The notes under the pieces: generated by a model
Seen by the model: only the letters and a program-made list of their open reading frames with translations
Databases searched by the model: none
Told to the model about the DNA's origin: nothing
Program-made: the position numbers and the translations under genes
Shown: positions 42,728-50,374 of the stretch, in pieces
Layout: the number at the start of each line of letters is the position of its first letter
Position numbering within the stretch: position 1 is the stretch's first letter
From: Acidobacteriota bacterium
GTDB lineage: Bacteria; Acidobacteriota; Holophagae; Acanthopleuribacterales; Acanthopleuribacteraceae
Length of the DNA: 64,000 nt
Assembly (NCBI GenBank): GCA_030066195.1
Contig: JASJCB010000027.1
Location: 1 to 64,000 of the forward strand
Reading direction: 5' to 3'

Positions 42728-45086
42728 CCGTCCCGCGCTCGCCGCGCGTGCGGTTGCGGTGGTGGGCAATCCCAATACCGGCAAGACCACCCTCTTCAAC
42801 GCCTTGACCGGTCTCAAGCAGCGCACCGGGAACTTTCCGGGTTGCACGGTTGAAAAGAAAACCGGCCGCATCCAGTTGGAAAACAACACCGTGGAAGCCA
42901 TCGACCTGCCCGGCACCTACAGTCTGGCCGCTGTCTCCCTGGACGAACTGGTCGTCCCGGAGGTCCTGCTGGGCGTGCGCGAGGGTGTGGAGCCGGTGGG
43001 CGGTATCCTCGTGGTGGCCGACGCCTCCACGCTCCACCGCAATCTCTACCTGGTCACCCAACTGATGGAATTGGGCCGTCCCATGGTGATGGCCCTGAAC
43101 ATGATGGACCTGGCCCTGGAGCGCGGTCTGGAAATCGACATCGAGACCTTGTCCCGGCGCCTGGGATTTCCGGTGGTGCCCACCCACGCCGGCAAGGCCG
43201 AGGGCCTGGCAGAATTACGGCTCGAGTTGCGGCGATTGATGGATGGAAGGATCAAGCCGCCCAAGCCGGAACTTTTTCGTGATTTCTACGACCGGATCAC
43301 GCGTTTTGCCGACGAGGAGGCCGGTGACCGTCGCCTGCCTTTGCCGCCCGCGCTGGTCTTTCGCGCCCTGTTCGACGAAAGCGGTTTCGCCGCGCAACAT
43401 CTGGGCGAATGGTTCGGAGAAGATTTCCGAACACGGCTGATGCAACTCCGCCGGGAGTTGGAAGCAGAGCACGGCAAACTGATCGAACTGGAGGCCCGCG
43501 AGCGCTACACCTGGGTGCGGGAACTGCTGGACAAGGTCATCCGCAAACCCGAGCACAAGATCGTCACCCGCTCCGAGCGCATCGACAAATTCCTGACCCA
43601 TAAGGTATGGGGCGTGTTGACCCTATTCGTGGTGATGACCGTTTTGTTCCAGACCATCTATGCCTGGGCCGGTCCCCTGATGGACGGAATCGAGGGGTTG
43701 ATCGGCGCACTGGGCGGCGCCGTGGGATCTCTGCTCCCCGAGGGCATGCTGCGCAGCCTGGTGGTGGACGGCATCGTGGCCGGCGTGGGCGCTGTGCTGG
43801 TGTTCCTCCCCCAGATCCTGCTGTTGTTTCTGTTCATCGCCGTATTGGAAGATTTCGGGTACATGGCCCGCGCCGCTTTTCTGATGGACCGCATCTTCTC
43901 CAAGGTGGGTCTGTCGGGTAAATCGCTGATTCCCTTGCTCTCGAGCTTTGCCTGCGCCATTCCCGGCATTATGGCCACGCGCACCATTCCCCATCCGCGC
44001 GACCGCTTCACCACCATTTTAGTTGCGCCGCTGATGAGCTGCTCGGCCCGCCTGCCCGTTTATGTCATCATGATTGCGGCCTTCATTCCCCAAAAGCAGG
44101 TTTTGGGCATCTTCGGCTTGCAGGGCTTGACCCTTCTCGGCATGTACCTGGTGGGCGTGGTTGTCGCTGTTCCCACCGCCTGGATTCTGAAAAAGACCCT
44201 GCTCAAAGGCGAAACGCCGCCCTTCCTGATGGAGCTGCCCAGTTACAAGCGACCCAACCCGCGCACCGTGGGGATCAGGGTTTATCAGAGCGGCATGGCC
44301 TTCGTAACCCGGGCGGGTACCGTCATCCTCGCCGTTACCGTCGTGGTTTGGGCCATGGCCTACTTCCCCCGGTCCGGCGAGATCGAGGACAATTACGCGG
44401 CATTGCGCATCGAGGCGGAAGCACAACACATGATGGCCAGGGCCGGTTTGCTGGAGTCTTTCGATCCTCAATTGGCGCCGCTAAGCCTTGAACGCATGGA
44501 ACGCGTTCTCAAGGAAAACCCGCAACTGGCCGTGTTGAATGATGATAAGCCCCCCGTCTCCGGCGATCCCGCGTTACAGGCGCTTTACGCGGACTGGCGC
44601 CAACTGGACGCCGGCTATCAAGAGAAGCTGGCCGAGTTGGATTCCCGCGAAAGCGGCGACTACCTACGCGACAGTTACCTGGGCCGCATGGGTCAGGTGA
44701 TGGAGCCCCTGGTCGTGCCGTTGGGCTGGGACTGGCGGATCGGCATGGCCACCATCGCCTCCTTCCCCGCGCGCGAGATCATCATCGCCACCTTGGGCGT
44801 CATCTTCAACCTGGGTGCGGATATGGACGAGGAATCGGTTGAGCTGAAACAGGCGCTTAAAACCGCGGTAGGGGCGGACGGCAATAAACTGTTTTCCATA
44901 CCTGTCGCACTTTCCATTATGGTGTTCTTTGCCCTTTGCGCCCAGTGTGCGGCCACCCTGGCCACCATCCGCAAGGAGACCGACAGCTGGCGTTGGCCGG
45001 TGCTCAGTTTCACCTACATGACCTCATTGGCATATCTGGCCGCCTTCGGGGTGTTTCACCTGACGACGGCCTTGGGATGGGGGTAG
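42720..45086 (+). CDS. feoB: Ferrous iron transporter FeoB
   Basis: A 788-residue Fe(II) transporter. The N-terminal G domain has GNPNTGKTTLFN (G1), TGNFPGCTVE (G2), DLPGTYSL (G3) and LNMMDLA (G4). A helical GDI-type region follows, then a membrane domain with two Gate motifs (RAAFLMDRIFSKVGLSGKS, SFACAIPGIMATR) and Nramp-like symmetric halves. A charged loop of about 100 residues (SGEIEDNYAAL to YLRDSYLGRM) separates the late membrane helices. The ATG at 42720 overlaps feoA by 8 bp, giving translational coupling. Confidence 0.97.
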   Translation: MDNRPALAARAVAVVGNPNTGKTTLFNALTGLKQRTGNFPGCTVEKKTGRIQLENNTVEAIDLPGTYSLAAVSLDELVVPEVLLGVREGVEPVGGILVVADASTLHRNLYLVTQLMELGRPMVMALNMMDLALERGLEIDIETLSRRLGFPVVPTHAGKAEGLAELRLELRRLMDGRIKPPKPELFRDFYDRITRFADEEAGDRRLPLPPALVFRALFDESGFAAQHLGEWFGEDFRTRLMQLRRELEAEHGKLIELEARERYTWVRELLDKVIRKPEHKIVTRSERIDKFLTHKVWGVLTLFVVMTVLFQTIYAWAGPLMDGIEGLIGALGGAVGSLLPEGMLRSLVVDGIVAGVGAVLVFLPQILLLFLFIAVLEDFGYMARAAFLMDRIFSKVGLSGKSLIPLLSSFACAIPGIMATRTIPHPRDRFTTILVAPLMSCSARLPVYVIMIAAFIPQKQVLGIFGLQGLTLLGMYLVGVVVAVPTAWILKKTLLKGETPPFLMELPSYKRPNPRTVGIRVYQSGMAFVTRAGTVILAVTVVVWAMAYFPRSGEIEDNYAALRIEAEAQHMMARAGLLESFDPQLAPLSLERMERVLKENPQLAVLNDDKPPVSGDPALQALYADWRQLDAGYQEKLAELDSRESGDYLRDSYLGRMGQVMEPLVVPLGWDWRIGMATIASFPAREIIIATLGVIFNLGADMDEESVELKQALKTAVGADGNKLFSIPVALSIMVFFALCAQCAATLATIRKETDSWRWPVLSFTYMTSLAYLAAFGVFHLTTALGWG

Positions 45087-45090
45087 ACCG

Positions 45091-45264
45091 ATGGTGCAAG
45101 AACTGATCGTTTTCGCAATCGTCGCCGGCGCGGTCATCTTCCTGGGCCGCAACGTGCTGAACGCGGTGAGAGGCAAAAAAACCTGCGGTTCCTGTCCGGC
45201 ATCCGGGGGATGCGGCGCCTCGTCCGAAAAATCAGTAAACGGCGGGCTGCCTTTCGAGGTATAG
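45091..45264 (+). CDS. FeoB-associated Cys-rich membrane protein
   Basis: A 57-residue protein 4 bp after feoB. One membrane helix (ELIVFAIVAGAVIFLGRNVL) is followed by a basic patch and a Cys-rich cytosolic tail (TCGSCPASGGCG). This is the pattern of the FeoB-associated Cys-rich membrane protein family, thought to help FeoB handle iron. It completes a feoA-feoB-feoC-like operon. Confidence 0.88.
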   Translation: MVQELIVFAIVAGAVIFLGRNVLNAVRGKKTCGSCPASGGCGASSEKSVNGGLPFEV

Positions 45265-45284
45265 AGCGGTTGCGCCGCAAAATA

Positions 45285-45313
45285 AAAAACCTCCCGGTGG
45301 CAGCCGGGAGGTT
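45285..45313 (-). terminator. Terminator (leftward U tract) between the FeoB-associated gene and the candidate sRNA
   Basis: CCTCCCGG/CCGGGAGG stem with a 5-nt loop extended by AAA/TTT pairs. The A-rich left flank gives a U tract for leftward transcription. It also lies 25 nt after the small feo gene and may end that operon. Confidence 0.85.
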
Positions 45314-45492
45314 TGAATGCAGCAGAGCGCCGAGCGATGTGCACCGCCCGAGACAGTCTTCGGCTCAAGGTGAGGGATGCCGAAACCGTCTTTCCCGCGA
45401 TTGGGGTCTTGCTGCATGAGAGCCGATATGCCTTTACCAAACAGGCAGTCAGGGAGGTAGATCGGCCCCATCGTCTAAAACCCTAAAAGACG
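45285..45492 (-). ncRNA. Candidate sigma-54-dependent structured small RNA
   Basis: Leftward transcript predicted between a sigma-54-type promoter (45504-45520) and a strong terminator (45285-45313), about 205 nt. Predicted elements in order: hairpin CGUCU/AGACG; hairpin GCCGAU/AUCGGC with an inner UGCC/GGCA; an 8-bp outer stem AUGCAGCA/UGCUGCAU enclosing a 12-bp stem built on GACGGUUUCGGC and GCCGAAGACUGUC; then the terminator. C-rich, anti-Shine-Dalgarno-like stretches (CUACCUCCCUG, CAUCCCUCACC) lie in loops. A 79-codon frame from an ATG at 45471 runs through the terminator and is therefore unlikely to be the product. I know of no matching RNA family. Confidence 0.55.
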
Positions 45493-45503
45493 TCCTGATG
45501 AAA

Positions 45504-45520
45504 AGCACCATCCGTGCCAA
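45504..45520 (-). promoter_or_regulatory. Sigma-54-type promoter (-24/-12)
   Basis: On the minus strand the sequence reads TTGGCACGGATGGTGCT, which differs from the consensus YTGGCACG-N4-TTGC only by G for the first T of the -12 box, with the required spacing of GG and GC. Confidence 0.65.
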
Positions 45521-45559
45521 ACAGCCATAAGCCGGGAAACACAGGGCTTTCGAATGAAC

Positions 45560-45645
45560 GAGACAATTTCCGCCCGGCGGCATGAGACATATTTTGTGTC
45601 TCACCTTGTCTCAGGTACGCACCGGTTGGGACAGTTTTGAGACAA
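45560..45645 (-). promoter_or_regulatory. Cluster of five TGAGACA half-sites (possible enhancer)
   Basis: GAGACAAT at 45560, the inverted pair TGAGACA-N7-TGTCTCA at 45583-45603, TTGTCTCA at 45606-45613 and TTGAGACAA at 45637-45645. They lie about 70-155 bp upstream of the predicted sigma-54 start site, the normal distance for enhancer-binding protein sites. Confidence 0.6.
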
Positions 45646-45703
45646 TGCACTATTCGAGCGGGGTCTTCTCTTGCATCAGTCGCGGCTCTTTGATTCGAGC
45701 TGG

Positions 45704-47035
45704 TCAGTAGACCAGACCTTCCAAAACGGCCAGGTGCATCTTCAGCACCTCCAGGCCCTGTTCGATGCCCAGGTTTTCAGCGAGGTCGGTGGTGCGATGG
45801 TAACCGGGATAGCTGAACCATTCATCCTGAATGACCAACAGCGCGGGAATATCGGAATTGATGAAGGGTACGTGATCGCTGCCGGAGGGGCTGAGGAAAA
45901 AGCTGGTCTCCAGCGTGGTGTAATTGGTCGCGGCATCGGCGAACAGGTTCAGCAGGTCCTGGTTGTCCGCGTTGGACTCCAGGGTGATGTCGTAGACCTG
46001 ATCACTGGTATAGGCAATCATGTCCATGGTCAGCGCGGCTTTGATGGTGTCCTGCTCACCGGCGGCGACGATCTGGTTGACATAATAGAAACTGCCCACC
46101 AGAAACTGTTCCTCGCCGGAGAAACCGATGAAAACCACGGTTGCCGCCGGGGGATTGGCGGCCAGAACGCGCGCCAACTCTAAAACGCCGGCAGTGCCGC
46201 TGGCGTTGTCCTCGGCGCCCGGGGCGTTGTCAGCCGTGCCGCCGTCGATGTTGGAGATGGAGTCGTAATGAGCGCCGATGATGTAGATATCTTCAGGACG
46301 TTCGGTACCGGTAAGGGTCGCGATGACGTTCTGGTTGGTGGTGCTGCCGTTGGGGAAATCTTGCAGGGTGACGGACAGGCCCAGGGAGCGGAACTCATCG
46401 GCCAGGTAGTCGCGGGCAATTTCTATATCGCTGCTGAAGGAGTTGCGGCTGAGGCAATGCAACTTGTACAGATCATTGAACCAACGCTGACCGTCCAATT
46501 GACCGATCAGTGCTTCCACATCGGCACGTTTGGCGGCTTTTTGGCGCGGCGGCAGGTTCTCGGCGCGGCAACCCAGGGCGGTATCGGGCTGAAAGGCGAA
46601 CCAGCGGCTGTGGCAACCGTGCCCGCCGTGGAACAGGGTGTCCAGTTGCTCCACATCGGGTTCGGCATGTAGCAGGACCACGCTGTAACGACTGCTCTGA
46701 GCCAGGACGGTTCCTTCCAGTAGTTGGAGGTCGTCGTGATGGGCGCTGATGACCACCAGGTTGCGGTCGTTGACGCGAACGGGCAGGACTTCGGCGCGGG
46801 GAACGGGCAGGGCGCCGCGATCGGCGCGAATGAGCAAGCTGTCGCGAACTTCCACCCACCAATGCACGCGATCGTCGGCCTTCAGCTTTTCCAGGGCGCG
46901 ATAACCCATGTCGCGAATATCGATTCGCGCGTAACAGGGCCGAACCTCGGGAACACGCGGCTCTCGCTCGCCCCAGGCGGTTAAAAGCAGCGCTCCCAGC
47001 AGCACCGACAGCATGTGTTTTTTGGTTTTGCTCAT
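45704..47035 (-). CDS. Secreted M28 family aminopeptidase
   Basis: A 443-residue exported peptidase. An N-terminal hydrophobic signal segment (KKHMLSVLLGALLLTAW) is followed by an unrecognised prodomain of about 200 residues with several Cys, then the M28 catalytic domain: IIGAHYDSIS, AEDNASGTAG, FSGEEQFLVGS, a Met-Asp in LTMDMIAY, and PGYHRTTD for the last His. It probably releases amino acids outside the cytoplasm. The ATG at 47035 has AGGAG 8 nt upstream. The enhancer-like half-sites lie just past its 3' end. Confidence 0.9.
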   Translation of the reverse strand: MSKTKKHMLSVLLGALLLTAWGEREPRVPEVRPCYARIDIRDMGYRALEKLKADDRVHWWVEVRDSLLIRADRGALPVPRAEVLPVRVNDRNLVVISAHHDDLQLLEGTVLAQSSRYSVVLLHAEPDVEQLDTLFHGGHGCHSRWFAFQPDTALGCRAENLPPRQKAAKRADVEALIGQLDGQRWFNDLYKLHCLSRNSFSSDIEIARDYLADEFRSLGLSVTLQDFPNGSTTNQNVIATLTGTERPEDIYIIGAHYDSISNIDGGTADNAPGAEDNASGTAGVLELARVLAANPPAATVVFIGFSGEEQFLVGSFYYVNQIVAAGEQDTIKAALTMDMIAYTSDQVYDITLESNADNQDLLNLFADAATNYTTLETSFFLSPSGSDHVPFINSDIPALLVIQDEWFSYPGYHRTTDLAENLGIEQGLEVLKMHLAVLEGLVY

Positions 47036-47134
47036 GACCCGTTCTCCTGTCCGCAACACTGGTTCCATAATAACGCGAGTACCGGGCGACTTCAAGCGAT
47101 CACCATTGCTCAGATTTGGGACATGTAGGGGCAT

Positions 47135-47731
47135 TCACAGCAAGGGGCGGCGGTTGGTGATGGCTTTGGCCATGGTGATTTCGTCCACGTAGTCCAGGTT
47201 GCCGCCGATGGGGACGCCTACCGCGATCCGGGTGATTTTCAGGTTGCGGTCGGCCAGGGCGTCGGCCAGGAACATGGCGGTCGCCTCGCCTTCAACCGTG
47301 GGGTTGGTGGCCAGGATGACTTCGCTAATCGGGTCCTTGTCCAAACGGGCGAAGAGTTCATTGACGCGCAGTTCGTCGGGTCCGATGCCGTTGACCGGGG
47401 ACAGCACTCCTTGCAGCACGTGATAGTAGCCGTCGAAACTGCCCGAGCGCTCGATGTTGTTCACGTTGACCGCGTCCTCCACCACGCAGAGCAGGCCCTC
47501 GCGCCGGTTGGTCATGCTGCAAATACTGCACAGGGAGGTTTCGCTGATGTTGTAACAGCGTTCGCACCAGCGCAGCTTTTCTTTCATCTCGCGCAGGGCA
47601 TCGGCCAGATCGACGGCGAAGCGGTTCTCCTGGTTGAGCACGAAGTAGGCCAGCCTTTGCGCGGTTTTCTTTCCGATCCCCGGCATGGCCGCAAAACTTT
47701 GGATGACGCGGTCCAGGGCGCTGTCGTTCAT
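47135..47731 (-). CDS. recR: Recombination protein RecR
   Basis: A 198-residue RecR of normal length: helix-hairpin-helix (MPGIGKKTAQRLAYFVL), C4 zinc finger (CERCYNISETSLCSIC), Toprim domain (LLCVVEDAVNVNNIERSG to ILATNPTVEGEATAMFLAD) and the C-terminal Walker-like GVPIGGNLDYVDEIT. It loads RecA with RecF/RecO at gaps. The start overlaps the ybaB stop (ATGA). Confidence 0.97.
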   Translation of the reverse strand: MNDSALDRVIQSFAAMPGIGKKTAQRLAYFVLNQENRFAVDLADALREMKEKLRWCERCYNISETSLCSICSMTNRREGLLCVVEDAVNVNNIERSGSFDGYYHVLQGVLSPVNGIGPDELRVNELFARLDKDPISEVILATNPTVEGEATAMFLADALADRNLKITRIAVGVPIGGNLDYVDEITMAKAITNRRPLL

Positions 47732-48036
47732 TGCTTGAACATGTTCATGATCGAGGAAAGGTCCAGGTTATCCAAGTTGGGTGTGCGTTCGCCCACCCGG
47801 CGGTCCGCCTCCGAATAAGCGCCGTTGAGTGCGGCCAGGATGGTGTCGGCCAGCATTTCCGCATCGCCCATGGCGTCTTGCGAGATTTCCAGGCTGGTGA
47901 CTTCCTTGTTCCCGTTGATGACCACGTTAACCGCACCGCCGCCCGCGCTGAAGGGAATCTTCATTTGGGCCAAACCGTCTTGGTGCTGCTTTTGAAAGGC
48001 CTTGGCCTGCTCCATGATTTGCTGCATGTCGATCAA
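47728..48036 (-). CDS. ybaB: YbaB/EbfC family nucleoid-associated protein
   Basis: A 102-residue DNA-binding protein (MQQIMEQAKAFQKQHQDGLAQ, AGGGAVNVVINGNKEVTSLEI, LADTILAALNGAYSEADRR). It sits between dnaX and recR, its conserved position in many bacteria. It overlaps recR by 4 bp and follows the dnaX tau extension by 3 bp. Confidence 0.95.
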   Translation of the reverse strand: MIDMQQIMEQAKAFQKQHQDGLAQMKIPFSAGGGAVNVVINGNKEVTSLEISQDAMGDAEMLADTILAALNGAYSEADRRVGERTPNLDNLDLSSIMNMFKQ

Positions 48037-48039
48037 GGT

Positions 48040-48564
48040 TCACTCCTTCTTTTCGTCGAGAATCGTGTTGTTCACGATGGTTCCGTTGAAGTTTTCCAGA
48101 ACAAACTTCACCACTGGATTCGATTTTACTATTTCCAGCGCGTCCTGGTCTCTTTTTTGCGCTTGGGCAATGGAGGGATCGTTGCCGATCATGAAATGGA
48201 TGTCGAAGGGCCGCCCGAAATGTTCGGCGGACAGGTCTTCCAGGATCTTGTAGTTTTGGGGCGACTTGATCATGGGGATCAGGTTGGCGTGGCGTTTATC
48301 CAAATAGAACATGACCCGACCGCCCTGGCGGCTCACTCGATAAGCGTTGCCGATGAGCGCCTTCAGGCCCGGTTTGGCCTTTTTCATGATTTGATCCAGA
48401 AACGGTTTGGCGTCCGCTGCCTCCCGACCGCCGGAATCGGCCGGCGCGGGTTGGGGTTCACCGGCGTCGGGCTTGGGCTTGTCGACTTTGGCCGTTTCGC
48501 GAAGCGTGCGATGCACGGAAGGCGCGGGAACCACGGGTTGTTTCCGAACGGGCGGATCATTCAG
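48040..48564 (-). CDS. dnaX: dnaX tau-specific C-terminal extension (-1 frame)
   Basis: A 174-codon continuation of dnaX in the -1 frame, reached by slippage on the A10 run. The joint reads ...DEKKK-LNDPPVRKQPVV, a Pro/Lys-rich linker, and then a folded domain (KPFLDQIMKKAKPGLKALIG, VMFYLDKRHANLIPMIKSP, PVVKFVLENFNG) resembling the tau C-terminal region that binds polymerase alpha and helicase. No good independent start with a ribosome binding site is visible. Slippage would give a tau of about 560 residues and a gamma of 386. The stop lies 3 bp before ybaB. Confidence 0.8.
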   Translation of the reverse strand: MNDPPVRKQPVVPAPSVHRTLRETAKVDKPKPDAGEPQPAPADSGGREAADAKPFLDQIMKKAKPGLKALIGNAYRVSRQGGRVMFYLDKRHANLIPMIKSPQNYKILEDLSAEHFGRPFDIHFMIGNDPSIAQAQKRDQDALEIVKSNPVVKFVLENFNGTIVNNTILDEKKE

Positions 48565-49721
48565 TTTTTTTTTTCGTCGCCTTGCAGCGCGGTCAAATCG
48601 CGGAGGTTGCCCAGTAGTTCTTCCAGGGGAATGAGCTTTTTCATTTCCAAAAGCTTGAGGAAGACCAGCTCGAAGGCGTAGCGCGGTTCGGAGGCCTGGC
48701 GGAAGACCGGTTCGTGGCTGACCAGAACGTCGAGAATCCGCACCAGGTCCGAAATCCCCAACTCTTCCAACAGACTGAGGTGCTCGCGGCCGTGGCCGTA
48801 GGTGCGCACCACCAGGTCGGCGGGGTCGGTAACGCTTTTCATGACCACGGAATCGCGGATGAAGCCGGTAAAAGTGTCGTAGACCTGCTTCAGGTCGTGG
48901 CCGTAGTGCACCAGTTCGTTGATGCGCGAGAAGATGCGCTCGGCGGAGCCGGAGTTCAAGCCGCCAAGCAGGTCAATGAGGTTGGTGTCCTCGACCACGC
49001 CCAGGATGGACTTCACGTCCAAGCCGGAGATCTTTTCGGAAGATGCGGCCACGATTTGATCAAAGATGGAAAGGGCGTCACGCATGGAACCGCCGGCCGC
49101 CTGGGCAATCAGGGAAACGCCCTCGTCCTCGATTTCCAGGTTCTGGGCCTCGGCGATCATCTTCAGCCGCTCTTCTATCTTATATAGAGGGATCTGGCGG
49201 AACTCGAACTGCTGGGTCCGCGACAGAATGGTGGCGGGAATCTTGTGCAGCTCGGTGGTGGCCATGATGAATAGGACATGGGGCGGCGGCTCTTCCAGGG
49301 TTTTGAGCAGCGCGTTGAAGGCGCTGGTGGAGAGCATGTGCACTTCGTCGATGATGTAGATCTTGTAGCGGTCGCGGCTGGAATTGTAGCGCACCAGTTC
49401 GCGCAGCTCGCGGATATTGTCCACGCTGTTGTTGGAGGCCGCGTCGATTTCGACCACGTCCATGGAATTGCCGTCGCGGATCTCGGTGCAACTGGAACAC
49501 TCGCCGCAGGGAGTTTCGGTGGGACCCTTCTCGCAGTTGAGCGCCTTGGCGAAGATGCGCGCGGAGGAAGTTTTGCCCGATCCGCGCAGCCCGGCAAACA
49601 GGTAGGCATGGTGGAGCCGATTCGATTTGATGGCATTTTTCAACGTCTGGGAGACAACGTCCTGCCCTACCAGATCATCGAAAGTTTGGGGCCGCCATTC
49701 GAGGGCGGTTACTTGAGCCAT
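48561..49721 (-). CDS. dnaX: DNA polymerase III subunit gamma (and N-terminus of tau)
   Basis: A 386-residue AAA+ clamp-loader subunit: Walker A GLRGSGKTSSAR, zinc motif CGECSSC, Walker B IYIIDEVHML, sensor 1 FIMATTELHKIP, arginine finger SRTQQFEFR, sensor 2 GGSMRDALS. The frame ends GDEKKN-stop directly after an A10 run, the place where slippage yields tau. The ATG at 49721 (MAQVTALEWRPQTFDDLVGQ) has GGGGAG 6 nt upstream; the longer frame would enter the SRP RNA gene. Confidence 0.97.
   Translation of the reverse strand: MAQVTALEWRPQTFDDLVGQDVVSQTLKNAIKSNRLHHAYLFAGLRGSGKTSSARIFAKALNCEKGPTETPCGECSSCTEIRDGNSMDVVEIDAASNNSVDNIRELRELVRYNSSRDRYKIYIIDEVHMLSTSAFNALLKTLEEPPPHVLFIMATTELHKIPATILSRTQQFEFRQIPLYKIEERLKMIAEAQNLEIEDEGVSLIAQAAGGSMRDALSIFDQIVAASSEKISGLDVKSILGVVEDTNLIDLLGGLNSGSAERIFSRINELVHYGHDLKQVYDTFTGFIRDSVVMKSVTDPADLVVRTYGHGREHLSLLEELGISDLVRILDVLVSHEPVFRQASEPRYAFELVFLKLLEMKKLIPLEELLGNLRDLTALQGDEKKN
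48565..48574 (-). promoter_or_regulatory. dnaX: A10 slippage site in dnaX
   Basis: Ten consecutive A on the coding strand are followed by C and the in-frame TGA. The -1 frame stays open for 174 codons afterwards. Thermus thermophilus dnaX uses a comparable A9 run for transcriptional slippage. Confidence 0.85.
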
Positions 49722-49755
49722 CTTCGCTCCCCGTTTAAGTCGGTCCCATTTAAGA

Positions 49756-49863
49756 GGTGGAACAGCCAGACACCGGTGCACGAGAAAATCCGCTTAGTGC
49801 TGCTCCCGTCAGGGCCTGACACGGTTCACGGCATCTCGTCACCGATGCCTGACTCTTCCACCC
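49756..49863 (-). ncRNA. ffs: Signal recognition particle RNA (4.5S type)
   Basis: A hairpin of about 108 nt. The arms GGUGGAAGAGUCAGGCAUCG and the complementary CGGUGUCUGGCUGUUCCACC pair over more than 20 bp. The apical part carries GUCAGGCCCUGACGGGAGCA followed by GC, the conserved Ffh-binding region of bacterial SRP RNA. It lies about 30 nt upstream of dnaX, a common location. The ends are set by pairing and may be off by a few bases. Confidence 0.95.
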
Positions 49864-49877
49864 GAAGCGCGGGGGTT

Positions 49878-49967
<90 letters not shown>

Positions 49968-50094
49968 GTTCAGGCACCGAAGAGTATCATAAGCTTTCAG
50001 CGCGATGCAACAACGTTTCTGAAAAAAGTTGGTAACACCGGTTTTTAAAGGCCGGGGACCTCGGACCCTCGAAATAATCGGGGTGTTTTCCGCC

Positions 50095-50235
50095 TCACAC
50101 CTCGAAATGCAGGTCCGGGACGATGGGCCCGAAACCCTTGCGGCTGGTCTCCTTGAAGTAGGCGTCCATATGTTTGCCGTTTTCGTACATCTTCTCGATT
50201 ACCAGGTCCAGGCTGATGCGGTGATCTTTCAGGGT
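50095..50235 (-). pseudogene. Fragment of a second L-serine dehydratase gene (last 46 codons and stop)
   Basis: These 141 bp match 51869-52009, the 3' end of intact sdaA, with 7 mismatches and no gaps. The match begins exactly at the stop codon and ends abruptly. Translation gives [20 protein letters not shown] followed by [17 protein letters not shown] and IVPDLHFEV, differing from the intact copy mainly at KHMDAYF versus KYMHADF. The frame is intact, but no start or upstream part exists. Apart from this, 49968-50374 holds only a short GGGCTA/TAGCCC hairpin near 50265. Confidence 0.85.
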
Positions 50236-50374
50236 ACTCGCCCGGCGTTGCATACAGCGACCGGGGCTAATAGCTCGATAGCCCTTAGCCGCCGTCGTAA
50301 TAAATGGTCATATTTTCCGGTTTCACATCTTTGTCGGGCACCCTGTCTCACCTGGTCCAAAGCCGAAGAGACTT

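Noticed and set aside
45232..45471. 79-codon gene with two adjacent Cys (possible peptide precursor)
   Set aside because: The frame reads straight through a strong intrinsic terminator and overlaps the end of the FeoB-associated gene on the other strand; there is no signal peptide and only a poor ribosome binding site.
45495..45525. Hammerhead ribozyme core (CTGATGA followed by a stem)
   Set aside because: The 3' core reads CAAA instead of GAAA after the stem and no matching stem I/III was found; the same bases are better explained as the sigma-54-type promoter on the other strand.
48040..48534. Separate small gene between ybaB and dnaX
   Set aside because: No ribosome binding site at its first start codon; it is joined to dnaX in the -1 frame exactly at an A10 run, so it is the tau extension.
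50095..50235. Attachment site of an integrative element
   Set aside because: The direct repeat and nearby tRNA-Ser suggested this, but the repeat is not in the tRNA, is 95% rather than fully identical, and the 1.6-kb interval has no integrase. A duplication scar or gene remnant is safer.
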